This document shows, piece by piece, positions 1 to 7,922 of a DNA stretch of 18,676 nucleotides. Under the pieces are notes generated by a model. That model saw nothing but the letters and a program-made list of their open reading frames with translations, made no database searches and was not told where the DNA came from. Positions within the stretch are counted from its first letter, which is position 1, and each line of letters begins with the position of its first letter. Location: contig DASYAE010000281.1 of NCBI GenBank assembly GCA_036501535.1, positions 1 to 18,676 of the forward strand, in the 5' to 3' direction. This DNA comes from DASYAE01 sp036501535 (GTDB lineage: Bacteria > Actinomycetota > Actinomycetes > Streptomycetales > Catenulisporaceae). A program made the translations under genes and the position numbers.

Positions 1-357
1 GCTCGAGACCTGCCGTGTGGTCGCTCCATGCTCACCATAAGATCCCGTATTCGGCAGGCGGACCCACCACACTGCCCAACATGACATCACTGTGTTCGGA
101 GCACCACGTCCTGACCCATGAGCGCGATGCCAGGTGAGGTAAATATCTGCCGCACCCGCCAGAGCGAACCGGGCCGCCGTCCCTTGCCCGACGCAGAGAG
201 CCACCGACCGACCCACCCACACCCAACGAAACCCCAGCTCAACCCACCCAACCCCCGCCCCCAATCTCAGCGGAGGGCCCGCCGGAGGCACGCCGTTGAT
301 CTTCCAGTCAATGTCATGCCTTTAAGTTCTTAAGCAGCTTGACCGAGCCCGCCTGGC
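1..357. other. Left-edge region without a supported gene
   Basis: Short open frames exist on both strands here, but none has a convincing ribosome binding site, recognisable domain or actinomycete-like codon periodicity. Bases about 205-265 are unusually C-rich on the plus strand. A small palindrome, TTAAG-TT-CTTAA, lies at about 322-333 just beyond the stop of the HEAT immunity gene; its two-base centre makes it a poor terminator hairpin. I see no RNA gene or mobile-element end. Confidence 0.5.
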
Positions 358-810
358 CTAGCCCGCGTTGAAGGCGTCCGGCGCGAAGTGCCTGATGTCT
401 CCGAGCGCATCTTCGGCCGTGCCGCCGAGCAGCGGATCGCCGAGCAGGCCGGTCAAGGTCGGGACGACCCTCGGGTCGAGGATCGTGCCGGCCATCCGGC
501 CGATGTGGCCGAGGCAGGTGACGGCCAGTTGGCGGACCTGCTCGTCGCGGTCCGGGTCGAGCAGGCAGGAGAGCAGGTATGCCTCCAGCCAGGCCTGGTC
601 CGGCTCGTTGTAGGTGAGGTCCAGCAGCGCGTCGGTGGCTTCGGCGAGCGTGCCGTGCTCCATCGCGGCCACCTGCTCGGCGTGCCAGCGCCGCAGCTCT
701 TGCTGCTGCTGCTGCTGCTCCTCCTCGGCGGTTGGCGGGGGCTTGTCCGTCGCCCCCTCGCCGTCGCCCCCGCCTTTGCGCTGGCCTTCGCCGTCGGTCA
801 GGCTCCGCAC
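358..810 (-). CDS. HEAT-repeat protein, likely immunity protein of the adjacent RHS toxin
   Basis: This 150-residue protein probably neutralises the toxin module of the RHS protein by direct binding in the cytoplasm. It starts at a GTG that overlaps the RHS stop by 13 bases, with a GGGGAA-type ribosome binding site about nine bases upstream inside the toxin gene, so the pair is translationally coupled. Residues 1-50 are hydrophilic and low-complexity, including six consecutive glutamines (32-37) after three glutamates. Residues about 55-145 are HEAT-like helical repeats, with phrases such as ALLDLTYNEPD, QVRQLAVTCLGHIGR and GTAEDALGDI typical of short actinobacterial HEAT proteins next to polymorphic toxins. 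There is no signal peptide or membrane segment. The immunity role is inferred from position and fold. An internal ATG at residue 50 is a possible alternative start that would omit the polyglutamine tract. Confidence 0.7.
   Translation of the reverse strand: MRSLTDGEGQRKGGGDGEGATDKPPPTAEEEQQQQQQELRRWHAEQVAAMEHGTLAEATDALLDLTYNEPDQAWLEAYLLSCLLDPDRDEQVRQLAVTCLGHIGRMAGTILDPRVVPTLTGLLGDPLLGGTAEDALGDIRHFAPDAFNAG
700..717 (-). repeat. CAG/CAA trinucleotide tract encoding six glutamines
   Basis: Read on the minus strand, five CAG codons and one CAA follow three GAG codons inside the HEAT immunity gene. The tract lies in the hydrophilic leader before the folded HEAT region. Slippage in whole triplets would change tract length without breaking the frame. 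Confidence 0.8.
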
Positions 811-3800
811 GGTTTGATGTTCCCCTTCTTGTCGACGAGGCCGGCGCGCTTGGCCGCGTTCTGGGCGTCGGCCATGCCCGGGTCGCTGGTCATGTCGTCC
901 CAGTTTCGCACGTGGCCGTGGTAGATCTCGGTGTCCGGCTGCTGCTCCTCGCCCTCGGGCGCCTGCGGTGCGGGCTGCACCCGGGTGCGGTCCAGGATGA
1001 CGACCTCGCCGTTCTTGTCGTCGACTCCGATCCGTCGCGCGTTGGTGGGCTTGATCTGGACCGACCGGTCGAGCGCGGCCTGCCCGTCCGCCGGCTCCTT
1101 GCTGTTGACCCCGCGGGACGAACTGCGCGCGACGGGCCCGTGCTTGCCGCCGGGATCGTAGACCCGGATCGGCTCGGGTCCGTCCGGGGTCGCGACGGCC
1201 GGTTTGCCGCCCTTCGGCTTTAGGCCGACCGGGTCGGCGAGACTCAGCGGGTTGAGCACATACGCATGCGGGTTGGGCGAACCGGATAGGCCGATCGGGT
1301 CGCCGGTCAGGTAGCGGCCGGTGTCCGGGTCGTAGTAGCGCAGGAAGTTGTAGCAGAGCCCGGTCTCCCGGTCGAGGTACTGGCCGGGGAAGCCGAGCGG
1401 GCAGTCCACCGCGTCTTCGGCCTGCGCGCCCGCGGCGATGCCGGCGAGCCCGTTGCCGTTGCCGCTGCCGCTGTCGTCGCCGTTCCTTTCAGCACGCCCG
1501 CCCCATAGGTCCGCGCTGCGGCGCCAGGCCACCGCACCGTTCGGGCCGATCAGTTCCGCCGGGGCGCCGAGTAGGTCGGCGACGATGGCGTGGAATCGGG
1601 CGTCGACGGTGCGCTGGTCGTCGGCCCCGACCGTGATCCGAAGCCGCTCCTGGGCCACCGGCGTCCAGGATCCGGGCTCGTAGTCCCAGACGGTGACCAC
1701 GTCGTCCTTGCCCGGGGTGTACTGCTCGGCTAGCACTGCGCCGTCCCAGCTGAACCGGGTCTCCGGGCCTGCTGCGCCGTCCGGGGCGTACCGCTGCTTG
1801 CCGATCCGCCGGCCGAGTGCGTCGTAGCGGTACCGCCACACCTCGCCGCCCGGCAGTGCCGCGCTGACCATCCGGTCGCCTACATCGTAAGAGTACTGCC
1901 AGGTCAGGGCCTTGCCGGAGAGGGTGCGGCGGACTGCCCGGGTCAGGCGGCCCTGGCCGTCGTACTCGTATTCGGTGCGTCCGGCCCGGCGCAGCAGCGT
2001 GCCCTCGACCGAGCGCGCCCCGGCAGTTGCCCCGTCGGGCGTGCGGGTGTCAGCGCTCTGGATAAGGTTGCCCATCGGGTCGTAGGCGTAGGACTCGGTC
2101 CAGTCCTCGGCGCGCACCGCGGTGACCCGGCCGAGCGGGTCCGCCTCGTAGCGCCGGGTGCCCCCGGTCGTGTCGTGCAGCGCGGCGACCACCCCGTCGC
2201 GGCGGTACTCCCACATCCGTTCGTCCACCACGTGGGCGCGGCGCTCCTCGGGCGGACCGTCCACCGCCAGTAGGCGGCGTACGGTCATCCGGTCCAACGC
2301 GTCCCATTCGCTGGTGATCGCGGCGTGTGCGCCGATCCAGCGATGCGACTCGCGCCCGGCCGCGTCGTAGCCGAACGCGATCTGCTGCTGGCCGGCGGCG
2401 AGGCTCGCGGCCCGGTTCGCCGCGTCGTACGACCACGCGGACTGCCGGCCGATCGGGGTGGTGCGCGAGACGCGTCGGCCGGCCGCGTCGTAGGCCGAGC
2501 TGACGGTCCATCCGTCGACGGCTTCGGTCAGCACCCTGCCGAGCAGGTCGCGGGTGTACACCAGCTCGGTGTCTGGTGTGGTGGCGCGGATCAGCCGACC
2601 GGCCGGGTCATAGCCGAAGTGGGTCACCGGAGCAGGGGTCGGATCACGGCTCGGGTCAGGGATCGGGTGTGCTGCGCCGTCTGGGTCTGGCGCTGCGATC
2701 GCGCGTTGCTCGACCACCTGGCCCAGCGCGTCGCGCACCAGCTCGATCCGCTGGCCTACGCCGTTGGTTCGGGACGTCAGCTGGCCGGCCGCGTCGTAGG
2801 CGTAGGTCAGTTCCCGGCCGTTGAAGTCGCGTTCGGCCACCAGCTGCCCGGCCGGGTCGTAGCGGTAGGTCCAGGACAGGCCGGTCGGGCCGGTGACCGC
2901 GGTCAGCCGCAGCTCGGAGTCGTGCGCGAACTCGTACCGTGCGCCGTCCGGGTCGATACGAGCCCTGATCCGGCCGAACTCGCCGACATCGAACCGGGTG
3001 CGCTGGCCGGCCGGGTCCACGTGCGCGGTCAGCCGCCCCTCGTCGTCCCATTCCCAGGCCTCGGCCGAGCCGTCGGGTAGCGACTGCCGCACTGCCCGGC
3101 CGATCAGCCCCCACCGGGTCTCGGTCTGCGCGCCCAGCGGATCGCCGGCGGAGAGCACCCGGCCGCGGGCGTCCCGGCGCACCTGCCACACCGCCCCGAG
3201 CGGATCGGTCACCCGCACGGGCATTCCGGACCGGTCGGTTTCGATCAGCGTTCGATTTCCGAGCGGGTCGATCGTCTCGGTCGGCCGGCCGCGGTCGTCG
3301 TAGCCGAAGCGCCGGATCGCGCCGAGGGGATCGGTCTCGGCGACGAGGTTGCCGCGCTCGTCGTACGTGTACTGCCACGTCGCGCCGTCCGCGTGCACGA
3401 TGCGCTGCGCGGTGCGGAAGGCGTTGTACTCGGCGCGGATCACTGCGCCGTCCGGCCGGACGACGGCCGTCGGGTCGCCGTTCGCGTCCAGGGTGAGCGT
3501 CGTGGCGTTGCCGTGCTGGTCGCGGTATGAGAGCAGGCGTCCGTACGCGTCGTATTCGGTCACGACGACGCCGCCGAGCGGGTCGATCGTTTCGCGCACG
3601 CGGCCGTGCTCGTCGTAGTGGTACTCGGTGCGATTGCCCAGGCTGTCGGTGTAGACCGTGGTTCGTTTGGGTGGGTCGTACTCGAGCGTGCCGGACAGGA
3701 AGTCCCCGTCGCCGGTCGTGCGCACCACTCGACCCTGATCGTCGTACTCGTATACGAAGCGGTATCCCGTGCGATCCACCCAGGCGACGATCCTGTCCGC

Positions 3801-4976
3801 GGCGTCGCACTCGTAGTGCAGCGTCTGTCCGGCCTCGTCGACCACGCCCGTCAAGCGGCCGCGCGCGTCGTATTCGAAGCCGCACAGGAATTCGGGCGGC
3901 TCGACGGGGGCGGCGGCGCCGTGGTCGTCGAGCCCGGACCCGGCCGCCAGCCGCAGCCCGGTCACCCGCCAGCCGCCTGCCCTGGCTTCGCCCTCCACCA
4001 GCACCCGGTATCCGGCCGAGTGCTGCACCTCCAGCGGCGCGCCGAAGCCGTCGTGCACGAACACGACCCGGTTCCCGTTGCGGTCGACCAGTGCCGTCAG
4101 CATCCTGATCTGCGCGGTGCCCTCTCGGGTGGCGCCGAGCGTGGTGAAGATCCAGGTCGAGCCGGCCGCCTGGTCGGTCACCCGGATCTCGTCGGCCGCG
4201 CGGTCCCAGACCAGCGGCAGCCGCTCGCCCTCGTCCGGCAGCACCGGCCGGACCGCCCCGTCCTGGTCGGCGTCCGGCACCGGGTAGTGCAGCACCCTGC
4301 CATCGTCGTCCAGCAGGCTTATCCCGTCCGCGGCCACGACGATCCGGATGTCCAGCGTGGAGGACCAGCCCGGCCCGAACAGCCGCCTGTCCCGGTAGCC
4401 GGAGGCATACGCCCGGCGCAATACCAACGGCAGCACGCCAGGCAGCGACACATCGACGGCCGCCGTCACCATCTGCCCGCCGACCACATCGATCGGCTCG
4501 CCCACCTTGCCGCAGGGCCCGACGCCCTGCTCGCTCACCGGATTCGGCGACGTGTCGGGGTTCCCGTCGTCGGAGGTCCCGTTCCCGTCGGACGGCCCGC
4601 GTCCGCTGCCGTCCCCGTTTCCGCCGTCGCCGTTTCCGCTGCCGTAGTGCTCGTCGTGGATCGAGTTGAACGCGTCGCCGATCGTGGAGTCGGTGTTCTG
4701 ATTTCGGTCGGTGTTGGTCTTGCCGCGGCTGCCCATCTCGGCGAGGACCCGGCCGCCCTCGCTGAATACTTTGCCTGCGACGCCTGTCACGTCCGACAGG
4801 GCGCCGGTGATCATCGCGCCGAAGCCGGTGTCGTCCTCGGAAAGGCTGGACTGCAGATCCTCGTGCACGTTCGTGAGGGTCTGGCCCATGCCTTTGACGT
4901 CTTCACCGAACTGATTGACCGTCTGGAACGCCACCTGCGCGGACTGATAGTCCTGCATGATCCCGTCGTTGGCCAT
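798..4976 (-). CDS. RHS/YD-repeat polymorphic toxin with type 17-like C-terminal domain
   Basis: A 1392-residue contact or secreted toxin. Residues 1-90 are helical and resemble the small WXG100/ESX-type N-termini of actinobacterial toxins, though no WXG motif is present. A Gly/Asp/Asn-rich linker (about 105-148) follows, then a DUF6531-like segment (about 150-215, with GEPIDVVGGQM and FGPGWSSTLD). Many YD repeats (phrases like YDERGNLVAETDPLG) span about 365-1090 and should form the RHS shell. The RHS core (1192-1252) contains GQYLDRETGLCYNFLRYYDP and ends in paired motifs DPIGL (1226) and DPVGL (1248), the usual autocleavage boundary. The last 140 residues are the toxin: YDPGGKHGPVA, QAALDRSVQIKPTNARRIGVD and YHGHVRNWDDMT resemble, from memory, polymorphic toxin type 17 domains, which are predicted RNases. 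The subfamily call is less certain than the architecture. The HEAT gene downstream is its likely immunity. Confidence 0.9.
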   Translation of the reverse strand: MANDGIMQDYQSAQVAFQTVNQFGEDVKGMGQTLTNVHEDLQSSLSEDDTGFGAMITGALSDVTGVAGKVFSEGGRVLAEMGSRGKTNTDRNQNTDSTIGDAFNSIHDEHYGSGNGDGGNGDGSGRGPSDGNGTSDDGNPDTSPNPVSEQGVGPCGKVGEPIDVVGGQMVTAAVDVSLPGVLPLVLRRAYASGYRDRRLFGPGWSSTLDIRIVVAADGISLLDDDGRVLHYPVPDADQDGAVRPVLPDEGERLPLVWDRAADEIRVTDQAAGSTWIFTTLGATREGTAQIRMLTALVDRNGNRVVFVHDGFGAPLEVQHSAGYRVLVEGEARAGGWRVTGLRLAAGSGLDDHGAAAPVEPPEFLCGFEYDARGRLTGVVDEAGQTLHYECDAADRIVAWVDRTGYRFVYEYDDQGRVVRTTGDGDFLSGTLEYDPPKRTTVYTDSLGNRTEYHYDEHGRVRETIDPLGGVVVTEYDAYGRLLSYRDQHGNATTLTLDANGDPTAVVRPDGAVIRAEYNAFRTAQRIVHADGATWQYTYDERGNLVAETDPLGAIRRFGYDDRGRPTETIDPLGNRTLIETDRSGMPVRVTDPLGAVWQVRRDARGRVLSAGDPLGAQTETRWGLIGRAVRQSLPDGSAEAWEWDDEGRLTAHVDPAGQRTRFDVGEFGRIRARIDPDGARYEFAHDSELRLTAVTGPTGLSWTYRYDPAGQLVAERDFNGRELTYAYDAAGQLTSRTNGVGQRIELVRDALGQVVEQRAIAAPDPDGAAHPIPDPSRDPTPAPVTHFGYDPAGRLIRATTPDTELVYTRDLLGRVLTEAVDGWTVSSAYDAAGRRVSRTTPIGRQSAWSYDAANRAASLAAGQQQIAFGYDAAGRESHRWIGAHAAITSEWDALDRMTVRRLLAVDGPPEERRAHVVDERMWEYRRDGVVAALHDTTGGTRRYEADPLGRVTAVRAEDWTESYAYDPMGNLIQSADTRTPDGATAGARSVEGTLLRRAGRTEYEYDGQGRLTRAVRRTLSGKALTWQYSYDVGDRMVSAALPGGEVWRYRYDALGRRIGKQRYAPDGAAGPETRFSWDGAVLAEQYTPGKDDVVTVWDYEPGSWTPVAQERLRITVGADDQRTVDARFHAIVADLLGAPAELIGPNGAVAWRRSADLWGGRAERNGDDSGSGNGNGLAGIAAGAQAEDAVDCPLGFPGQYLDRETGLCYNFLRYYDPDTGRYLTGDPIGLSGSPNPHAYVLNPLSLADPVGLKPKGGKPAVATPDGPEPIRVYDPGGKHGPVARSSSRGVNSKEPADGQAALDRSVQIKPTNARRIGVDDKNGEVVILDRTRVQPAPQAPEGEEQQPDTEIYHGHVRNWDDMTSDPGMADAQNAAKRAGLVDKKGNIKPCGA

Positions 4977-5027
4977 GATCAGCCCCCGCCTTCGCCGCTG
5001 TTCGGACGCCCCTGGTGGTACCCGCGC

Positions 5028-5056
5028 AGGATACTTCGATGATCACTAACGCACAA
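5028..5056 (-). promoter_or_regulatory. Possible promoter of the RHS toxin operon
   Basis: On the minus strand a TTGTGC -35-like box (5051-5056) is separated by exactly 17 bases from a TATCCT -10-like box (5028-5033). The box ends about 50 bases before the toxin ATG. It lies in a locally AT-richer patch between divergent genes. This is a consensus match only. Confidence 0.35.
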
Positions 5057-5250
5057 CGAACAACGAAACGGGACGATCAGCGGTTCCCGGTTCCCGCCGC
5101 CCTCGCGAGGCGGCCGCCCTGCTACCTGGCTGCTACAGCCGTGCTACATCGCTCACCGATGCTTGGCGGCGGCACCGACGCCGCAGCTCAGCTAAGTGTC
5201 AACACGTGCCTAGCAGGCATCTGATTATAGCGAGCGGGGAAGGGGTCGGA

Positions 5251-6108
5251 ATGCGGCGACTCGACGGGCGTGGTTCTGCGGCCGGGCGCATCGCGGCCCG
5301 CGCGGTCCTGTGCGGCCTCGTCCTCGGCTGTGCGGCAGTCGGACTTGCCGGCTGCAGCACTTCCACGCAGGCGCAGCCCACTGCGATGACGTCGCAGACG
5401 CCGACATCCGTCCCAGGCACGTCGTCGTCCTCGAGAGCGTCCGCGCACGCCACCGCCACGAACTCCGCCACTGCCGCCAGCTCGCACTCGCAGGGCGCTG
5501 GCTCGGGCCCCGTCGCGCAGGGTGCTTCTCCTGCCGCGGTGCACATCAGCGTCGCTCCTGCACAGCTGCCCGGATACACCACCGAATCATGGACCGCGCA
5601 GAGCGCCGGGCCGGTGCGCGACGTATCAGGGCACGACGTCGAGCTCAACGAGTGTGCGACCGTTCACGGCGCCTCGACCTGGCAGCAGCAGCCTTACGCG
5701 AGCAGCGGCGGCAACTCCGCGATCCTGGAGACCTACACCTTCTCCACCGCCGCCGATGCGCAGACCGCATATGCCGCGGTGCTGTCGGGGATGCAGTCCT
5801 GCCAGGCGACCTCCCGGGCGTTGCAGAGCTCTGCGCAGATCACCGCCGACGCGGTGGTGCGGCAGACGGCGAGTGCGAGCGGCGCGACAGCGTTCGAACG
5901 CACCTGGACCGGCGTCGAGGGCGTCTCCGCCGCGGGGCCGCAGACCAATCACCTCTACCTCGCCGAGAGCGGCAGCACCGTGCTGATCCTGCACTTTGAC
6001 GAGCTGACCTCGGGCAGCACGGGGGCCAGCCCCTACGACGTGCGCAACGACCCGGGTGTTCTGTCCATGCTCACCGCAGCGCTCGCCGGCCAGACCGCCG
6101 GCGCCTGA
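5251..6108 (+). CDS. Secreted lipoprotein with PknH-sensor-like domain
   Basis: A 285-residue predicted lipoprotein. An ATG at 5251 is chosen over the in-frame GTG at 5206 because it follows a purine-rich GGGGAAGGGG stretch and puts the signal peptide near the N-terminus. Residues 1-34 form a basic then hydrophobic leader ending in lipobox LAGC, so Cys35 would be acylated and anchored on the outer face of the membrane. Residues about 36-105 are a Ser/Thr/Ala-rich flexible spacer. The remaining roughly 180 residues are an extracellular domain with two cysteines (in NECATV and MQSCQAT) that could form a disulfide, resembling the sensor-domain lipoproteins related to the PknH extracellular domain. 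No ligand or enzyme activity can be assigned. The gene is divergent from the RHS toxin. A possible extended -10 (TGATTATAG, about 5222-5230) lies just upstream. Confidence 0.75.
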   Translation: MRRLDGRGSAAGRIAARAVLCGLVLGCAAVGLAGCSTSTQAQPTAMTSQTPTSVPGTSSSSRASAHATATNSATAASSHSQGAGSGPVAQGASPAAVHISVAPAQLPGYTTESWTAQSAGPVRDVSGHDVELNECATVHGASTWQQQPYASSGGNSAILETYTFSTAADAQTAYAAVLSGMQSCQATSRALQSSAQITADAVVRQTASASGATAFERTWTGVEGVSAAGPQTNHLYLAESGSTVLILHFDELTSGSTGASPYDVRNDPGVLSMLTAALAGQTAGA

Positions 6109-6230
6109 GCGGTCTCGGCGTTCGGCCCGCGCCGGGATCCGGCCCTGCCGTCGCCGCCCACATACGTGCCGGCCAGCCAGGGCGGCATCCGCAGATACAA
6201 GCTCGTTCTCACCGAATGATCGAGGGTTGC

Positions 6231-7769
6231 ATGCCGTCAATACACAGATACAGGCGTGAGGCCGCGCTGCTCGTGTCGGCCTCGCTGGCCGGGGCCGCGC
6301 TGGTGGCGCTGCCGGTCTCGGCCGCGTTCGCCGGCACCGTCACCTCCGGGTACGACACCGCCAGCTCGACCGGGCAGATCGGCCCGGCGGCTCCGGGCGA
6401 CTCGCTGACCGCGGACCAGATGATCGACCGGGCGCAGGCCTGGATCGACGACTCGGTGCCCTACAGCCAGACCGCCGGCTGGGAGGACGGCGCGGCGGGC
6501 GGCCCGTACCGCGAGGACTGCTCCGGCTTCGTCTCGATGGCCTGGGGCCTGACGACCAGCATGGTCACCTCCACGCTGCCCCAGGTCGCCACCGTCACCG
6601 ACGGGAACATCAGCGGCGACACCGGCCTGCAGACCGGCGACGCGCTGGACTACACCGCCGACCACGTGGTGCTGTTCGACTCGTGGATCGACCGGTCCTC
6701 CGGCACGTTCTACTACGACGCCGAGCACACCTTCGGCCAGGTCGCCAACCGGACCGAGGGCAACGTCTTCTCCAGCACGCTGGAGGGCTACTCGATCTCC
6801 GTGTTCGAAGGCCTGCGCTACAACCACCTCGCCGGCCAGGGCTCGGTCTCGCTGAACTCCGGCGGCTCCAACGCCGCGTTCGTGAACTCCAGCGGCGACG
6901 TGACCAACGACTGGGGCACCACCAGCGGCTGGGCCGGTCCGTCCACACTCGGCGGCAGCGCCCGGGTCGACTCGCCGGTGGTCGAGGACCAGGCGGACGA
7001 CCGGGTGTTCTTCATCGAGCCGGACGGCGCGGTGGCCGACGACTGGCGCACCTCCACCGGCTGGTCCGGTCCGTCGCTGATCGGCGGCACCGCGCGGGCC
7101 GGCTCGGGGCTCTCGACCGACTCCTCCGGCGACTATGTCGCGTTCGTCGACACCAGCGGCGCCGTGGTCAACGACTGGCGGTCCACGGACGGCTCGTGGA
7201 ACGGCCCGTCCGGGATGGGCGGCACCGCGCGGATCGACTCGCCGATCGTGCTGGACCCGAACGACAACCACGTGTTCTTCATCAACGGCAGCAACCAGGT
7301 CGTCAACGACTGGCGCGACTCCACCGGCGCGTGGGCTGGCCCGGCGGCGACCGGCGGCACGGCGCGCCCTGGCTCGGGCATGTCCACCGACACCAACGGC
7401 GACAAGGTCGCGTTCGTCAACACCAGCAACCAGGTGGCCAACGACTATGGCACGAGCAGCGGCTGGGCCGGTCCGGCCCTGCTGGGCGGGACCGCGCGGG
7501 CCGGCTCGCCGGTCGTCTTCGACACCTCGGCCAACCACGTGTTCTTCTTCAACACCAGCAACGCCGTGGTCAACGACTGGGTCGACTCCACCGGCGCGTG
7601 GGCCGGCCCGGCCGGGGTCGGCGGGACCGCTCGCGCGGGCTCGGACCTGACCTCCGACGCCGCCGGCGACAAGGTCGTGTTCGTCGACACCAGCAACGCC
7701 GTGGTCAACGACTGGGGCACCAGCAGCGGCTGGGCCGGCCCGTCGGGGATCGGCGGCACGTCCCGCTAG
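6231..7769 (+). CDS. Secreted NlpC/P60-like hydrolase with seven-repeat beta-propeller
   Basis: A 512-residue exported protein. The ATG at 6231 is preferred over 6216 because GAGGG sits four bases before it. Residues 1-34 are a signal peptide with likely cleavage after AFA. Residues about 60-200 resemble an NlpC/P60-type cysteine peptidase/amidase: DCSGFVSMAW supplies nucleophile Cys97, ADHVVLF supplies His145, and YYDAEH (161-166) may supply the third polar residue. Such domains usually cut peptidoglycan stem peptides or related amides. Residues about 213-512 are seven repeats of about 44 residues with core pattern (V)xF(V/F)(D/N)xSxxVxNDW followed by GWxGPSxxGGTAR, as expected for a seven-bladed propeller of the PLL-like lectin or tectonin kind; sugar binding is possible but unproven. 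A strong terminator follows the stop. A cell-wall-targeted enzyme is the likeliest role. Confidence 0.82.
   Translation: MPSIHRYRREAALLVSASLAGAALVALPVSAAFAGTVTSGYDTASSTGQIGPAAPGDSLTADQMIDRAQAWIDDSVPYSQTAGWEDGAAGGPYREDCSGFVSMAWGLTTSMVTSTLPQVATVTDGNISGDTGLQTGDALDYTADHVVLFDSWIDRSSGTFYYDAEHTFGQVANRTEGNVFSSTLEGYSISVFEGLRYNHLAGQGSVSLNSGGSNAAFVNSSGDVTNDWGTTSGWAGPSTLGGSARVDSPVVEDQADDRVFFIEPDGAVADDWRTSTGWSGPSLIGGTARAGSGLSTDSSGDYVAFVDTSGAVVNDWRSTDGSWNGPSGMGGTARIDSPIVLDPNDNHVFFINGSNQVVNDWRDSTGAWAGPAATGGTARPGSGMSTDTNGDKVAFVNTSNQVANDYGTSSGWAGPALLGGTARAGSPVVFDTSANHVFFFNTSNAVVNDWVDSTGAWAGPAGVGGTARAGSDLTSDAAGDKVVFVDTSNAVVNDWGTSSGWAGPSGIGGTSR
6868..7766 (+). repeat. Seven coding repeats of about 130 bp (propeller blades)
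   Basis: Seven in-frame repeats encode the C-terminal propeller. They alternate in type: repeats 1, 3 and 5 end in SPVV/SPIV followed by D, while repeats 2, 4 and 6 end in GSGLS/GSGMS/GSDLT. This suggests growth by duplication of a two-blade unit. The seventh repeat is shortened and stops after GGTSR. Confidence 0.85.
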
Positions 7770-7796
7770 CCCCGCCAGCCGTAACAGGATCGAACA

Positions 7797-7832
7797 GGCC
7801 GGCCGGCAGCCGCACCAGGCTGTCGGCCGGCC
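7797..7832 (+). terminator. Strong hairpin terminator after the propeller gene
   Basis: A 15-bp stem (left arm GGCCGGCCGGCAGCC, right arm GGCTGTCGGCCGGCC) is fully paired apart from one G-U wobble and closes a six-base loop GCACCA. It lies 28 bases after the stop codon. There is only CTTCGTCC rather than a U-run, which is common for actinomycete terminators. Confidence 0.85.
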
Positions 7833-7853
7833 CTTCGTCCGTGCCCGGTCGTC

Positions 7854-7859
7854 TAGGCT
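7854..7859 (+). promoter_or_regulatory. Possible -10 box for the acetyltransferase gene
   Basis: TAGGCT followed by GAGGG sits directly after the terminator and about 60 bases before the acetyltransferase start. It matches the TAnnnT pattern of actinomycete -10 boxes. No good -35 is seen 17-18 bases upstream, so support is weak. Confidence 0.25.
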
Positions 7860-7922
7860 GAGGGCGGTTCTGAGCTGAACCGGTTTGACGGGCTGGCCTG
7901 CATTCTTCACGGGAGGCGATTG

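Noticed and set aside
322..333. TTAAG-TT-CTTAA as a terminator of the toxin operon
   Set aside because: A two-base centre cannot form a stable loop and the stem is only A/T-rich; I keep it only as a small palindrome.
3606..5042. Long open frame on the plus strand opposite the RHS toxin
   Set aside because: It mirrors the toxin's codon periodicity in GC-rich DNA, has no recognisable domain and lies antisense to clear YD repeats.
6868..7766. Regular repeats as a CRISPR array or satellite
   Set aside because: The repeats are about 130 bp, diverged, in frame and encode conserved propeller residues, without spacers.
6237..7910. 557-residue minus-strand frame across the propeller gene
   Set aside because: Its repeated VVDHGVAGVDE phrases are simply the reverse of the propeller repeats; no ribosome binding site or domain supports it.
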